Assembly: GCF_013179805.1 (NCBI RefSeq)
Contig: NZ_SRRZ01000016.1
Coordinates: forward strand, 1-64,000
Direction: 5' to 3'
DNA from: Microcoleus asticus IPMA8
GTDB lineage: Bacteria; Cyanobacteriota; Cyanobacteriia; Cyanobacteriales; Microcoleaceae
DNA: 64,000 bases
Shown: positions 40,959 to 50,268 of the stretch, in pieces
Layout: each line of letters opens with the position of its first letter
Position numbering within the stretch: the first letter of the stretch is position 1
Notes under the pieces: model-generated
Told to the model about the DNA's origin: nothing
Databases searched by the model: none
Seen by the model: the letters and a program-made list of their open reading frames with translations, nothing else
Made by a program: the position numbers and the translations under genes

Positions 40959-42089
40959 ATGCTCAGCAGCGCCGCATTGAGGAAAACAGGGTCTGGGTGG
41001 GAATTTGCAAATGAAGAAGCGTTAGAGGATTTTGTCGAAGTTCACTTGCAAAGTTTGCTCGGTTTGACAGTCATCAAGCGGCAATTCACTGTCAACGAGC
41101 AAAGATGCGATATTATAGCGGTGGACGAGAATAAACGGTTAGTTGTGCTGGAGTTGAAAAACGGCGAAGATAGATATGTAGTTCAGCAGTTAACCCGTTA
41201 TTACGATGCTTTGTTGGAACACAAACCTTTTGGCGATCGCGTGGATTACGCTCAGCCCGTTCGCTTAATAGCAATTGCGCCAAAATTTCACAGAGATAAT
41301 TTTACAGACAGGAAGTATCACGGGCTTTTTTTTCAGTTTTTGCAATTTGCGATCGTTGTTGACGGGGAAAAATTATATTTACACTTTAAAGATGTAGATG
41401 CCGAACATATTGCACGAGTAGAGATTACATATCGAGAACAATACAGCAACGAAACTCTATCTGAACCGCCAAGGTTGCTTTTAAAATTTATCCAAGAATG
41501 TAATGAAACTGAACGCGAAGGAGTTTTGAGCGTTCGCAGACAGATTCTAGGCTGTGATAGACGGGTCAAAGAACTTACTGACTCTAGTAGTATTAAGTAT
41601 GGTCTAGGCAAAAATAAATTGATTGCTGAATTTAGATTTGATGCCAGACGAAATAGCCCTGCAATGTTTTTATGGCTTCCACTTCCCAGAGGATACAACA
41701 ATAATAAAATTCAAGCTAGAATGAGAATTTGGACGAATTGGGAAATAGTCACAGATACAGGTTATATTCGGAAGGGAATTGGCATAATGGTTAATGAGGA
41801 TGAGTACAAACTAGGTAGGGTTTCTCCTTCAGCTAAGTTAATGCCTGATACCTCCTATAGGGCATTAGGTGCCAGGGAGAAATTTTTGAACGATCCAGCA
41901 TACAGAAAGAATTATGTTATGAATAATTTGGCATTTTATGTGAGCAAGTATGGACGAAACTACCGTCACGGCTCGCCATTAGCGATGTCCATAACATACT
42001 ATTTCAAGATAATTGAAAAAAGTGACGAATCCACTTCTTTAGAAAGAATAGTTAATTTAGCTTTAGAATCAAGAATGGTAAAACTCTAA
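40959..42089 (+). CDS. NucS/RecB-like endonuclease-domain protein
   Basis: The N-terminal ~130 residues of this 376-residue protein resemble the nuclease domain of NucS/EndoMS: LEDFVEVHLQSLLGL, then QRCDIIAVDENKRLVVLELK with the Asp and ELK of the active site, and QQLTRYYDALLE. The remaining ~240 residues (FRFDARRNSPAMFLWLPLPR, the DSSSIKYGLGKNKLIAEF region) have no recognised domain and could bind DNA or a partner. Such stand-alone proteins may be repair or restriction factors; neither is shown here. Its second half is AT-richer and more Lys/Asn-rich than neighbours, which hints at transfer. Confidence 0.7.
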   Translation: MLSSAALRKTGSGWEFANEEALEDFVEVHLQSLLGLTVIKRQFTVNEQRCDIIAVDENKRLVVLELKNGEDRYVVQQLTRYYDALLEHKPFGDRVDYAQPVRLIAIAPKFHRDNFTDRKYHGLFFQFLQFAIVVDGEKLYLHFKDVDAEHIARVEITYREQYSNETLSEPPRLLLKFIQECNETEREGVLSVRRQILGCDRRVKELTDSSSIKYGLGKNKLIAEFRFDARRNSPAMFLWLPLPRGYNNNKIQARMRIWTNWEIVTDTGYIRKGIGIMVNEDEYKLGRVSPSAKLMPDTSYRALGAREKFLNDPAYRKNYVMNNLAFYVSKYGRNYRHGSPLAMSITYYFKIIEKSDESTSLERIVNLALESRMVKL

Positions 42090-42145
42090 GTTGGAAGAAT
42101 TAACAAATCCGATCGCACCCATCACCCCTTACCCAATCCACTATC

Positions 42146-42179
42146 CATCTGCGTCTATCTGCGTGCATCTGCGGTTAAA
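42146..42179. repeat. TCTGCG short tandem repeat
   Basis: CATCTGCGTCTATCTGCGTG continuing to CATCTGCGGTTAAA: three imperfect TCTGCG units, related to the run at 24361. Confidence 0.5.
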
Positions 42180-42265
42180 AAAAATCTCATCAATAGCTTC
42201 GCAACAAATCAAATTAACAAACTTTGATATAATATTACACCTAGAAGCCACACTAAAACCAACTC

Positions 42266-42904
42266 ATGCCGCAAACAGTCTGGATCGCACGACACGGAAA
42301 CCGCATCGACTTCGTTAACCCCGACTGGTTTCTCACCGCAGAACACCGCTACGATCCCCACCTTTCCGAAGACGGTCACGTTCAAGCCAAACAACTCGCC
42401 AATCGCCTCAAAGGTGAAGGAATTTCTCATATTTTTGCTTCGCCTTTTCTGCGAACTGTCCAAACAGCAAATCACGCGGCCGAAGCTCTCGATTTGTCAA
42501 TTAAACTAGAGTGGGGACTGTGCGAATGGCTGAATCCGGAATGGATGACAGAAATGCCGGAAACTGAGTCCGTCGAAGCTTTGTGCAGGCGTTTTCCCAG
42601 GATTGATGCTTCCTACAAAGGCGGTATTGCTAATTATCCCGAAACTGGGGAAGCTTGTCTCAAAAGGGCGGGGGAAACTGCTAAACGCCTCGCGGCTGAG
42701 TTTCCCGAGGATATGTTATTAGTAGGTCACGGTGCGTCGGTTTTAGGAACTGCGATCGGGCTAGCGGGCGGTGCAGAAACGGAAATTAACGCTTCTCTGT
42801 GTTGTTTAGTGAAAGTGGTGCGGGATGATGGAGAATGGTCGATCGCACTTAATGGCGATACTTCTCACCTGACTGACTCTGAAGCCGTGATCCGTTTTAA
42901 TTAA
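42266..42904 (+). CDS. Histidine phosphatase family protein (phosphoglycerate-mutase-like)
   Basis: A 212-residue protein. The catalytic ARHGNR is at residues 8-13, FASPFLRTVQTA supplies the second Arg, and LVGHGASV the second His. The N-terminal region tolerates an insert (IDFVNPDWFLTAEHRYDP). It probably acts on a small phosphorylated metabolite or phosphoprotein. Orientation and spacing suggest its own transcription unit. Confidence 0.87.
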   Translation: MPQTVWIARHGNRIDFVNPDWFLTAEHRYDPHLSEDGHVQAKQLANRLKGEGISHIFASPFLRTVQTANHAAEALDLSIKLEWGLCEWLNPEWMTEMPETESVEALCRRFPRIDASYKGGIANYPETGEACLKRAGETAKRLAAEFPEDMLLVGHGASVLGTAIGLAGGAETEINASLCCLVKVVRDDGEWSIALNGDTSHLTDSEAVIRFN

Positions 42905-43049
42905 AGTTAAGATTCGTGCGAAAAATCCTATTCTATGCTATGTCTGTAAAGTGCGCCGAGGCTGACCCTATGTTAATCTGATTTGTCAGAATCTGGGTGT
43001 TATTGTTTAATGTCGATCGCACATTTTAAATGGAAAATCTTAAATCGGT

Positions 43050-43817
43050 ATGGCAGGACACAGTAAGTGGGCGAATATTAAACGCCAAAAAGCTAGAGTT
43101 GATGCGGTTAAAGGCAAAGTTTTTGCGAGAATATCTCGCGAAATTATTGTCGCGGCCCGCAGCGGAGTTCCCGATCCCGCTGGCAATTTTCAACTGCGGA
43201 CGGCTATAGAAAAAGCCAAGGCGGCGGATATTCCTAACGAAAACATAGAAAGGGCGATCGCCAAAGGTGCAGGCTTGGCGGGGGGGAATTCGGATTTAGA
43301 AGCTATTCGCTACGAAGGTTACGGCGTTGGCGGAGTTGCTATTCTGATTGAAGCGCTGACAGACAACCGCAACCGCACGGCGGCTGACTTGCGAGAAGCT
43401 TTTACTAAAAATGGCGGCAACCTGGGCGAAACTGGTTGTGTGGGCTGGATGTTTGACCACAAAGGAGTTTGTACGGTACGCGGCCCGATTGATGAGGAAC
43501 AATTGTTTGAAGCGTCGCTAGAGGCGGCTGCGGAATCTTATGATTTGATATTAATTGATGAGGATACTGAAGGTGCAGAGGTATTTACAAGTGTGGCTAA
43601 TTTGGAACAGTTGGCTGATGTTTTGAAACAAAAAAAGTTTGCTGTTTTGCAGTCGGAAACTCGCTGGATTCCGAGCAATACAGTGGAAATAGACACTCCT
43701 GAAAAAGCTCGATCGCTCCTTAAGTTAATGGATGCACTGGAAGATTTGGACGACGTGCAAAGTGTGACGGCGAATTTTGAAATGACAGATGAATTGATGT
43801 CTTCGGTTATGGTGTAA
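43050..43817 (+). CDS. YebC/PmpR-family regulatory protein
   Basis: A 255-residue protein with the hallmark N-terminus MAGHSKWANIKRQKARVDA. IEKAKAADIPNENIERAI and the acidic GGNSDLEAIRYEGYGVGG, then AFTKNGGNLGETGCVGWMFD, follow. Members act as transcription factors or as ribosome-associated factors relieving proline stalls (family knowledge); which role applies is unclear. Full length. It converges on the Uma2 gene, with 9 bp between stops. Confidence 0.92.
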   Translation: MAGHSKWANIKRQKARVDAVKGKVFARISREIIVAARSGVPDPAGNFQLRTAIEKAKAADIPNENIERAIAKGAGLAGGNSDLEAIRYEGYGVGGVAILIEALTDNRNRTAADLREAFTKNGGNLGETGCVGWMFDHKGVCTVRGPIDEEQLFEASLEAAAESYDLILIDEDTEGAEVFTSVANLEQLADVLKQKKFAVLQSETRWIPSNTVEIDTPEKARSLLKLMDALEDLDDVQSVTANFEMTDELMSSVMV

Positions 43818-43826
43818 CGATCTCAA

Positions 43827-44429
43827 TCACCAGATTTTTGCCATCCGCAAGACAAATCCCGGTAACTCTGGATCGCCGCTGACGGTTTCAGGATTATCTA
43901 AGATTTCAGGTTCGCGATCGGGACGGTAGATGTAGACTTTTCTGTTTTTGCGATCGATCAAAAAGCCGAGCGATACACCGTTCTCAATATATTCTTGCAT
44001 CTTGTTTTGCAATCCCTTGAGAGTGTCACTAGCAGACCGCAATTCAATCACAAAGTCGGGACAAATGGGTGCGAATGAGGCTTTTTGTTCTTCAGTTAAG
44101 GCATTCCAGCGCTCTAGTTTAATCCATGAGGCATCGGGGGAGCGGGTTGCTCCATTCGGCAAGGTAAAGCCTGCACTGGAGTCAAACGTTTCACCTGTGC
44201 CATCTTGTTCTGCCCAGTTCCCCAATTGTAGGGCAATCTTGAAGTTGCGGTTCCCTGTATCTGAAAAGGCTGGTGACATAACGATCACTTCCCCACTGGC
44301 AGTACGCTCAATTCTCAAATCGCGATTAACTAGACAAAATTCATAGAACTGTTCAACAGTCATCGATTCGATTGCAGGGAAATAGACTGTCAGTGGGACG
44401 CTTTCGGTTTGAATTAGCAGCGTCGTCAT
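43827..44429 (-). CDS. Uma2-family (DUF820) nuclease-like protein
   Basis: The most canonical of the three Uma2 copies: 200 residues with MTVEQFYEFCLVNRDLRIER, GFTLPNGATRSPDASWIKLE (conserved SPDASWI), CPDFVIELRSASDTLKGLQN (active-site Asp, Glu and downstream Lys) and MQEYIENGVSLGFLIDRKNR. GAGGAA lies before the ATG. Predicted to be a PD-(D/E)xK endonuclease of unknown biological role. Confidence 0.92.
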   Translation of the reverse strand: MTTLLIQTESVPLTVYFPAIESMTVEQFYEFCLVNRDLRIERTASGEVIVMSPAFSDTGNRNFKIALQLGNWAEQDGTGETFDSSAGFTLPNGATRSPDASWIKLERWNALTEEQKASFAPICPDFVIELRSASDTLKGLQNKMQEYIENGVSLGFLIDRKNRKVYIYRPDREPEILDNPETVSGDPELPGFVLRMAKIW

Positions 44430-44549
44430 GGTTTTTCCTCAGTTGGTGCAGGGGTGATAAAATACCTTGAGCTTACACTATTTTAGCTTGGCGATCAAAA
44501 GTCTTAGTCGATCGGGGAGTCGGAGGCTTGTATCCATTTTTGCGCGGTG

Positions 44550-46424
44550 TTAATAATCTTTTTTCCCAGTCAGCAAATAAGTAACCATGTATCCCTTGCC
44601 CTTAACTTGAATGGCGCCGCGCTTCTGAAAAGTATATTTATCTTTTAATATCTCGTAGGTTTCGGCGGTGACTTGAATGCAGCCGGTAATCCCGTGGGAT
44701 TCCATTCGCGAAGCAATATTTACTGTGTTGCCCCAGAGGTCGTAAATAAACTTTTTTAAGCCGATGACGCCGGCAACGACAGGGCCACTGCTAATCCCGA
44801 TCCGAATGCTGAAAGGTTCCGAATGTTCTAAACTGAGGAGCCTAATTTCGTGCAGCATATCGATCGCCATGTTCGCAACCGCCTCGGCATGATCCTCTCT
44901 GGCCGTAGGCAAACCGCCGACAACCATGTAAGCGTCACCAATAGTCTTAATTTTCTCCAAACCGTGGCGATCGGCCAAGTGGTCAAAAGCCGAAAAAATA
45001 TCGTTGAGCACTTCCACTACTGCAGTCGCGGAAATTCTCGACGAAAGCTCTGTAAACCCCACAATGTCGGCAAACATCACAGTTACTTCCGCAAAACTTT
45101 CGGCGATATTGTGTTCGTTGTCCTTCAAGCGCAGGGCGATCGCTGCCGGCAAAACGTTCAGCAGCAGTTGCTCGGATTTAGCTTGTTCGAGTTCCAACTG
45201 TAGGTAAGCAGCCTGCAACTGTTCGGCTTGGCGAATTCTTTCTTGAGCTAGCTTTTCGATTTGGGCGGTGCGGCTCAAAGCTGTCAGTATATATGTCACC
45301 GGAATCAGAGTCCACAGCATCCCCATCGTCAGAGTTCCCCAAGAGCGCCAGTGCTTGCGAATCTTGCGAATTTCCGGCGTTGCCGACACGTACATAGACC
45401 ACTGGCGGCCGCTAATTTTCAGTCGCCTTCTGCAAGCTGTATAGTTCGGGCCTGGATTGTCAAGAATCGGGCAGTTTAGCCTGAGGGCTGGTTCCGCAGC
45501 GGCTGATGCTGGAAGCACTTGTTGGCTCGCGGATTGGAACTGCACCGCAAATTGCTGAATTTTGCCGTCAGCAGGGAGATTTTTGAGAACCGGGTTGCCC
45601 CTTTGCGGTAACAGCGGCGCTGCTTGTTGCTTGTCTGGAGCATCGCTAACGAGATAAATATTGAGGTAGTCGGTATTGCGTCCTTTTAAAGAGGTTTGGA
45701 AAATATCTTTGCCTCGAAATACGCCCAGAACAAATCCTTGTAGCAGTTGGCGGCGGGATTCCAGCGCAGTCGGTTTACTGCTGTTTTCGTAAATCGGAAC
45801 TATGGCCAAAAGACCTAGTTCCGGGGAATTGCTCTGAGTTAGGCCGACGTAGTTGGTGACAATCATTTCTCCAGTATCTCGCCCTCGATCGAGCGCGGTG
45901 CGGATTTCTGGGTGGGAGGCGAGGTCAAAGCCCAATGCAGTCTCGTTTCCGGCTGGTGGTTCGACGTAGAAAGCCGGGAAGTATTCCGAACGCTGGAGGG
46001 CCTTGCGCAGTTCTCCTCGGGGGCCGCGCTCTGTAATCTCGAAGCTGGGGTCAGTTTCGGTTTTGGCTTTGGCTTCGTAGTTGGCTCGCTGGGAATTGGG
46101 GACGCGGGGAGTCCAAGCCAGGAGTTGCAGGCTGGGGTGGACGGCTAGGGGACGGGCGACAAACCGGGCAAAAGAGGAACGCTCGACGGCGCTGAAGGCT
46201 TTCATGTAGTCGCTGAGGGCGAGAACACTATCTAAGTCGGAGTTGAGCTGGCGTTCGATGCCGATCGCAATATCGTCGATGCGGCGCTGCATTTCGTAGT
46301 CGCGGCGCTTGTCTTCCCAGTCCCAAACCAAGGCGAATGCTAGGATCGACAGTCCGACACCCAAAGCCAGCGTCAACCCGGCTGGCTTGTAGCGAGACCA
46401 GGATAAAGGTAGTTTTTTCAGCAT
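44550..46424 (-). CDS. Adenylate cyclase with CHASE sensor domain
   Basis: Domain order in 624 residues: TM1 at ~17-35, an extracytoplasmic CHASE domain (~70-270; ALSDYMKAFSAVERSSFARF, LLAWTPRVP, YFPAFYVEPPAGNETALGFD), TM2 at ~365-385, a coiled linker, and a class III cyclase domain from ~425. FADIVGFTELSS and KTIGDAYMVVGG bear the metal Asp residues. Lys in EKIKTIGD and Asp in YDLWGN specify ATP. VNIASRMES gives the catalytic Asn and Arg. CHASE domains sense small extracellular ligands. It lies 159 bp downstream of a multi-PAS kinase gene in the same direction, so the two may be co-transcribed. Confidence 0.9.
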   Translation of the reverse strand: MLKKLPLSWSRYKPAGLTLALGVGLSILAFALVWDWEDKRRDYEMQRRIDDIAIGIERQLNSDLDSVLALSDYMKAFSAVERSSFARFVARPLAVHPSLQLLAWTPRVPNSQRANYEAKAKTETDPSFEITERGPRGELRKALQRSEYFPAFYVEPPAGNETALGFDLASHPEIRTALDRGRDTGEMIVTNYVGLTQSNSPELGLLAIVPIYENSSKPTALESRRQLLQGFVLGVFRGKDIFQTSLKGRNTDYLNIYLVSDAPDKQQAAPLLPQRGNPVLKNLPADGKIQQFAVQFQSASQQVLPASAAAEPALRLNCPILDNPGPNYTACRRRLKISGRQWSMYVSATPEIRKIRKHWRSWGTLTMGMLWTLIPVTYILTALSRTAQIEKLAQERIRQAEQLQAAYLQLELEQAKSEQLLLNVLPAAIALRLKDNEHNIAESFAEVTVMFADIVGFTELSSRISATAVVEVLNDIFSAFDHLADRHGLEKIKTIGDAYMVVGGLPTAREDHAEAVANMAIDMLHEIRLLSLEHSEPFSIRIGISSGPVVAGVIGLKKFIYDLWGNTVNIASRMESHGITGCIQVTAETYEILKDKYTFQKRGAIQVKGKGYMVTYLLTGKKDY

Positions 46425-46583
46425 AATTGCCTAGCGAATAAGGGCAGCAGATTAGCACACCGCTGAGTGCGATTTATTTCGGCCTCTGAGTGCGGTTAAT
46501 TCAAAACGCTGATAACTCAAGCACCGACGGCAATTGGGAATTAAAAGTTAGATATTGAAACTTTTAGGTTAATGGACGATCGC

Positions 46584-49500
46584 TCAGCAGGGGATTTCAA
46601 TCCAGAATTCCGCTCCCTGTCCGGGCGCACTGATGCACCGCAGGCTTCCCCTATGTTTTTCTACCACAATTTGATGGCTGATGGATAATCCCAAGCCGGT
46701 TCCAGACCCTACGGGTTTGGTGGTAAAAAAGGGGTCAAACAGCCGCTTGCGAACGTCTTCGGTCATTCCTGGGCCGCTGTCGGCGATGCAAATGACGATG
46801 CGATCGCAATGACTGAGCTGGCTTTTACTGTGGCTTTTCAACCCGGCTTTTTTCATTTCTGTGCGAATCACGATCGTCCGAGGTTGCGGTTGGTTTTCTA
46901 CAGCGTCGATCGCATTGGTGATAATGTTGAGAAATACCTGGTTTAACTGCCCCGCAGAACAGCAAATTTTCGATATTTTTCCGTATTCTTTAATAATTTC
47001 AATCCGGCTTTTTCTATTTTCCTGATGCAATCTGTGCTGCACAATTAATAGTGTACTGTCAATTCCTTCGTGAAGGTCTACCAACTTCATCTCTGATTCA
47101 TCCAGCCGCGAAAAATTTCGCAGCGACAACACAATTTTACCAATTCTTTCTATTCCTACTCTCATAGAATTTAGCATTCGGGGCAAGTCTTCCTTCAGAA
47201 AATCTAAGTCTAAGTCTTTAACTTTTTTCGCAATCTGAGGAGCTGGGGACGGGTAGCATTGCTGGTAGAGATTCAATAGTTCTATTAAATCGTGAAAATA
47301 GTTGTATGTGTGAGAAATATTGCCGTTAATAAAAGTTGCGGGATTGTTGATTTCGTGGGCGATTCCAGCCACCATCTGACCGAGGCTCGACATTTTTTCT
47401 GATTGAACTAATTGGATTTGAGCGTGTTGAAGCTGTTCGTAGGCTTCTTGCAATTGGGCTGCTTGTTTTCTCAATTGAGATTGGGAAGCTTGGAGTGCTG
47501 CTGCGGAAATTTTGCGGTTGGTAATATTTTCAATCATCCCTAATTTGTAAATAGGTTTTCCTTCGCCGTCTCGAATCAAAGTAGCTGTCACGTTTACCCA
47601 AACAATCTTACCTGTCGCCGAAATCTGGCGAATTTCGATTTGATAGCTCGTAATTTCTCCCCGGTAAAGAGCATCAGCAACTTCGAGATTTTTGGGATTA
47701 TCTTCGGGATGCCCAATTTCTATAAATGTTTTGGCGAGCAATTCGGCTGCGGTATATCCCAGCATTTCGCAGTAAGTTTTATTGACTCGCACGAACTTGT
47801 TATCGTCTAAATTGGCTAAGTAGATAGCAATGGGTGCATCTTCAAAAATTGTACGAAATAGTTCCTCGCTGGCCCGGACTTTAGCTTCGAGGGAAAGCCG
47901 TTCGGTGATGTCTTCAAAAGTACACAAAATGCCGACTACATTGCCGTTATTGTCGTGTAAAGGTATTTTATTTGTATCCAGCCAGCGCTGGGTGCCGTCG
48001 GCTTGCAGTTGGGGTTCTATAATGTGATATTCTGGGGTGTTGGTTGCCATGATGTGGCGGTCGCAGGCTCGAAAAAATTCTGTTTCTTCTGGCTTCCAGG
48101 GCATATCGTAGTCCGTGAGACCGACGATTTCACTGGGGTGATTGAAACCTGCGACGTTGGCCAAGTTTTTGTTGCCTCCCAAGTAAACTGAATCTCGATC
48201 TTTCCAGACAATTAACTGAGGGATGTTGTTGATTACCAACCACAGCATTTTTTGGGATGTTTGCAAGGCTTCCGTGCGTTCTAGGACGCGCTTTTCAAGT
48301 TCTTGATTGGCTTGTTGCAGGGCGCTTTTTGACTCGCTGAGGGCGATTTCTGCTAGCTTGCGATCGCTGATGTCGATTGTCACCCCCTCCCACAGTATAT
48401 CGCCGCCCTGTTGCAGTTCGGGCCGGGCGATGCCGCGAATCCATTTCAGTTTTCCCGATCGCGTTACGATCCGCCCTTCATATATCCAAGGTTTTAAAGT
48501 TTTGCCAGAAACTGCGACTGATTCTAACAGGGGTTTTAGGTCTTCTGGATGCACCGTTGACCACATTAAATCGGAGTTTTTTTGAAGTTTTTCTGGTTCT
48601 AATTCGTAGAGTTCCCAACAGCCAGAACTGACATAAATGAATTCATCGGAACCGTCTGGATGCAGCAAGTATTGATAAATCATTCCCGGCAAATTGGCAG
48701 CCATTTTTTGGAATCTGGCTTCGCTTTGCTGAAGTGCTGATTCTGCAAGTTTGCGATCGCTAATGTCAATCAACAAGCCGTCCCAAATAATGTCATCTTT
48801 TTCGCCCGGTTCGGGTCGGGAAGCCCCGCTAATCCACTTAATCCCGTCGCCGGGAAAAACTAATCTGCCTTCCCACCGCCAAGGTTCTAAAGTTTTAGCT
48901 GAGATAGCAACAGATTCATGGAAGCTTGGCGTATCGTCGGGATGAATCATTTCGATTGCGGGAATAGCTGAGTTTTGGAGTACCTCTGGTTCTAATTCCC
49001 AGAGTTCGCGGCAGCCCGAACTGAGGTAGGGGAATGACATAGTGCCGTCTGCTGCTAATTGAAATTGATAAATCATTCCGGGAACGTTGGCGGCTAGTTT
49101 TTGAAACCTCGCTTCGCTTTGGCGTAGTGCTGTTTCTGCTTCTACGCGATCGGTAATATCGTAAAATGCAGATAAAATTGCGGCTTCTCCATTAAAATTA
49201 ATCGCTCGCATCGACATTTTTACCCAAAAAAAACTGCCGTTTGCTTTCCTGAGACAGATTTGTTCGCTGTCGCTAAAGCCGTTTTGTTTGACTAATTCTA
49301 GCAATTGACGGCGGTCGTTGATATTGGCATAAAATTCATTTTTTTTGCAGCCGATAAGTTGTTCGTAACTCAAACCCAAAGTTTTGCATAAGGCAGGATT
49401 TGCGTACAAAATAACGCTGTCTTCCAGGCGCGTAATTAACATGGGAACGGGAGTCGCAGTGGCGATCGCCCGCAATCTTTCTTCACTTTCTTGCAGGGCT

Positions 49501-49892
49501 GTTTCGGCTGCTACTCTTTTGCTAATATCGTTCTGAACTCCGATAAAATGAGTTAATTTTCCCTCATTGTCTAAAATGGGGGAAACCATTAATTCGTTCC
49601 AAAAAGGAGTTTTGTCTTTGCGATAATTTTTGAGAACTACCTGAATTTCCGTTCCCGATCGTAAACTGCTGCGGAGTTTGTCTAATTCGGCGCTATCGGT
49701 ATCGGGGCCCTGCAAAAACCGGCAGTTGCGTCCAATAACTTCTTCGGCACTGTAACCGGTCAGTTTCTCAAAAGCAGGATTGCAGTAGATAATAGGTATG
49801 TCAGGCTTGCGAGCATCCGCGATCAGGATGCTGTTGCTCGACGCTGCGATCGCCCGCTCTAGGAGAGACAGGTTGAAAGAGTCTGTGGTCAT
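46584..49892 (-). CDS. LOV/multi-PAS sensor histidine kinase
   Basis: ATG 49892 (MTTDSFNLS) is preferred to an in-frame TTG at 49916. Residues ~10-125 form a LOV-type PAS domain: GRNCRFLQGPDTD carries the flavin-reactive Cys57, and LKNYRKDKTPFWNE and FIGVQND carry the flavin-contacting Asn and Gln. About five further PAS domains, several with PAC segments (ITDRVEAE, IDISDRKLAE), fill ~135-800. A HisKA domain follows with the phospho-acceptor His in GIAHEINNPATF, then a HATPase with the N-box in NIITNAIDAV and G boxes in DSGPGM and GSGTGLGLS. No receiver domain is attached. A soluble blue-light sensor kinase is likely. Confidence 0.88.
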   Translation of the reverse strand: MTTDSFNLSLLERAIAASSNSILIADARKPDIPIIYCNPAFEKLTGYSAEEVIGRNCRFLQGPDTDSAELDKLRSSLRSGTEIQVVLKNYRKDKTPFWNELMVSPILDNEGKLTHFIGVQNDISKRVAAETALQESEERLRAIATATPVPMLITRLEDSVILYANPALCKTLGLSYEQLIGCKKNEFYANINDRRQLLELVKQNGFSDSEQICLRKANGSFFWVKMSMRAINFNGEAAILSAFYDITDRVEAETALRQSEARFQKLAANVPGMIYQFQLAADGTMSFPYLSSGCRELWELEPEVLQNSAIPAIEMIHPDDTPSFHESVAISAKTLEPWRWEGRLVFPGDGIKWISGASRPEPGEKDDIIWDGLLIDISDRKLAESALQQSEARFQKMAANLPGMIYQYLLHPDGSDEFIYVSSGCWELYELEPEKLQKNSDLMWSTVHPEDLKPLLESVAVSGKTLKPWIYEGRIVTRSGKLKWIRGIARPELQQGGDILWEGVTIDISDRKLAEIALSESKSALQQANQELEKRVLERTEALQTSQKMLWLVINNIPQLIVWKDRDSVYLGGNKNLANVAGFNHPSEIVGLTDYDMPWKPEETEFFRACDRHIMATNTPEYHIIEPQLQADGTQRWLDTNKIPLHDNNGNVVGILCTFEDITERLSLEAKVRASEELFRTIFEDAPIAIYLANLDDNKFVRVNKTYCEMLGYTAAELLAKTFIEIGHPEDNPKNLEVADALYRGEITSYQIEIRQISATGKIVWVNVTATLIRDGEGKPIYKLGMIENITNRKISAAALQASQSQLRKQAAQLQEAYEQLQHAQIQLVQSEKMSSLGQMVAGIAHEINNPATFINGNISHTYNYFHDLIELLNLYQQCYPSPAPQIAKKVKDLDLDFLKEDLPRMLNSMRVGIERIGKIVLSLRNFSRLDESEMKLVDLHEGIDSTLLIVQHRLHQENRKSRIEIIKEYGKISKICCSAGQLNQVFLNIITNAIDAVENQPQPRTIVIRTEMKKAGLKSHSKSQLSHCDRIVICIADSGPGMTEDVRKRLFDPFFTTKPVGSGTGLGLSISHQIVVEKHRGSLRCISAPGQGAEFWIEIPC

Positions 49893-50268
49893 CGGTGGCA
49901 ATATCCAAATTCCCAAGGAGGGGACAGAACAATAAAAATTTATAAACAGCTTGAGCCATTCTTATTGTATTATCTTATTTTTTATTTAGCTTTGTTAACA
50001 AAGTCAGCAGCGAAAAAAAGCCTGCGGGGGAGACGAGTAATACCATTTTAGATTTGAGATTTTAGATTGGCAATGACTGATTCCATCATGGTTTGGAGTA
50101 CGGGCCTACAATTGCCTTCTTTTGGAAAATTAGTATAACCGAAGGCATTCGGCACTTATCCAGAAAACAGAAGGTGAAAATACCGAAGGCGAAAAGAAAA
50201 CAGAAGGTGAAAATACTTATATTTTCTACTTGTTTTTTATCCTCCTTCCATCCGGCTCGCCAACCCTT
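49893..50268. other. Spacer with duplicated GAAAACAGAAGGTGAAAATAC
   Basis: 376 bp between two leftward genes. GAAAACAGAAGGTGAAAATA followed by C occurs near 50163 and again near 50197, separated by CGAAGGCGAAAAG. Related bases (AACCGAAGGCATT) also occur near 9759. It must hold the kinase promoter; no coding sequence was seen. Confidence 0.45.
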
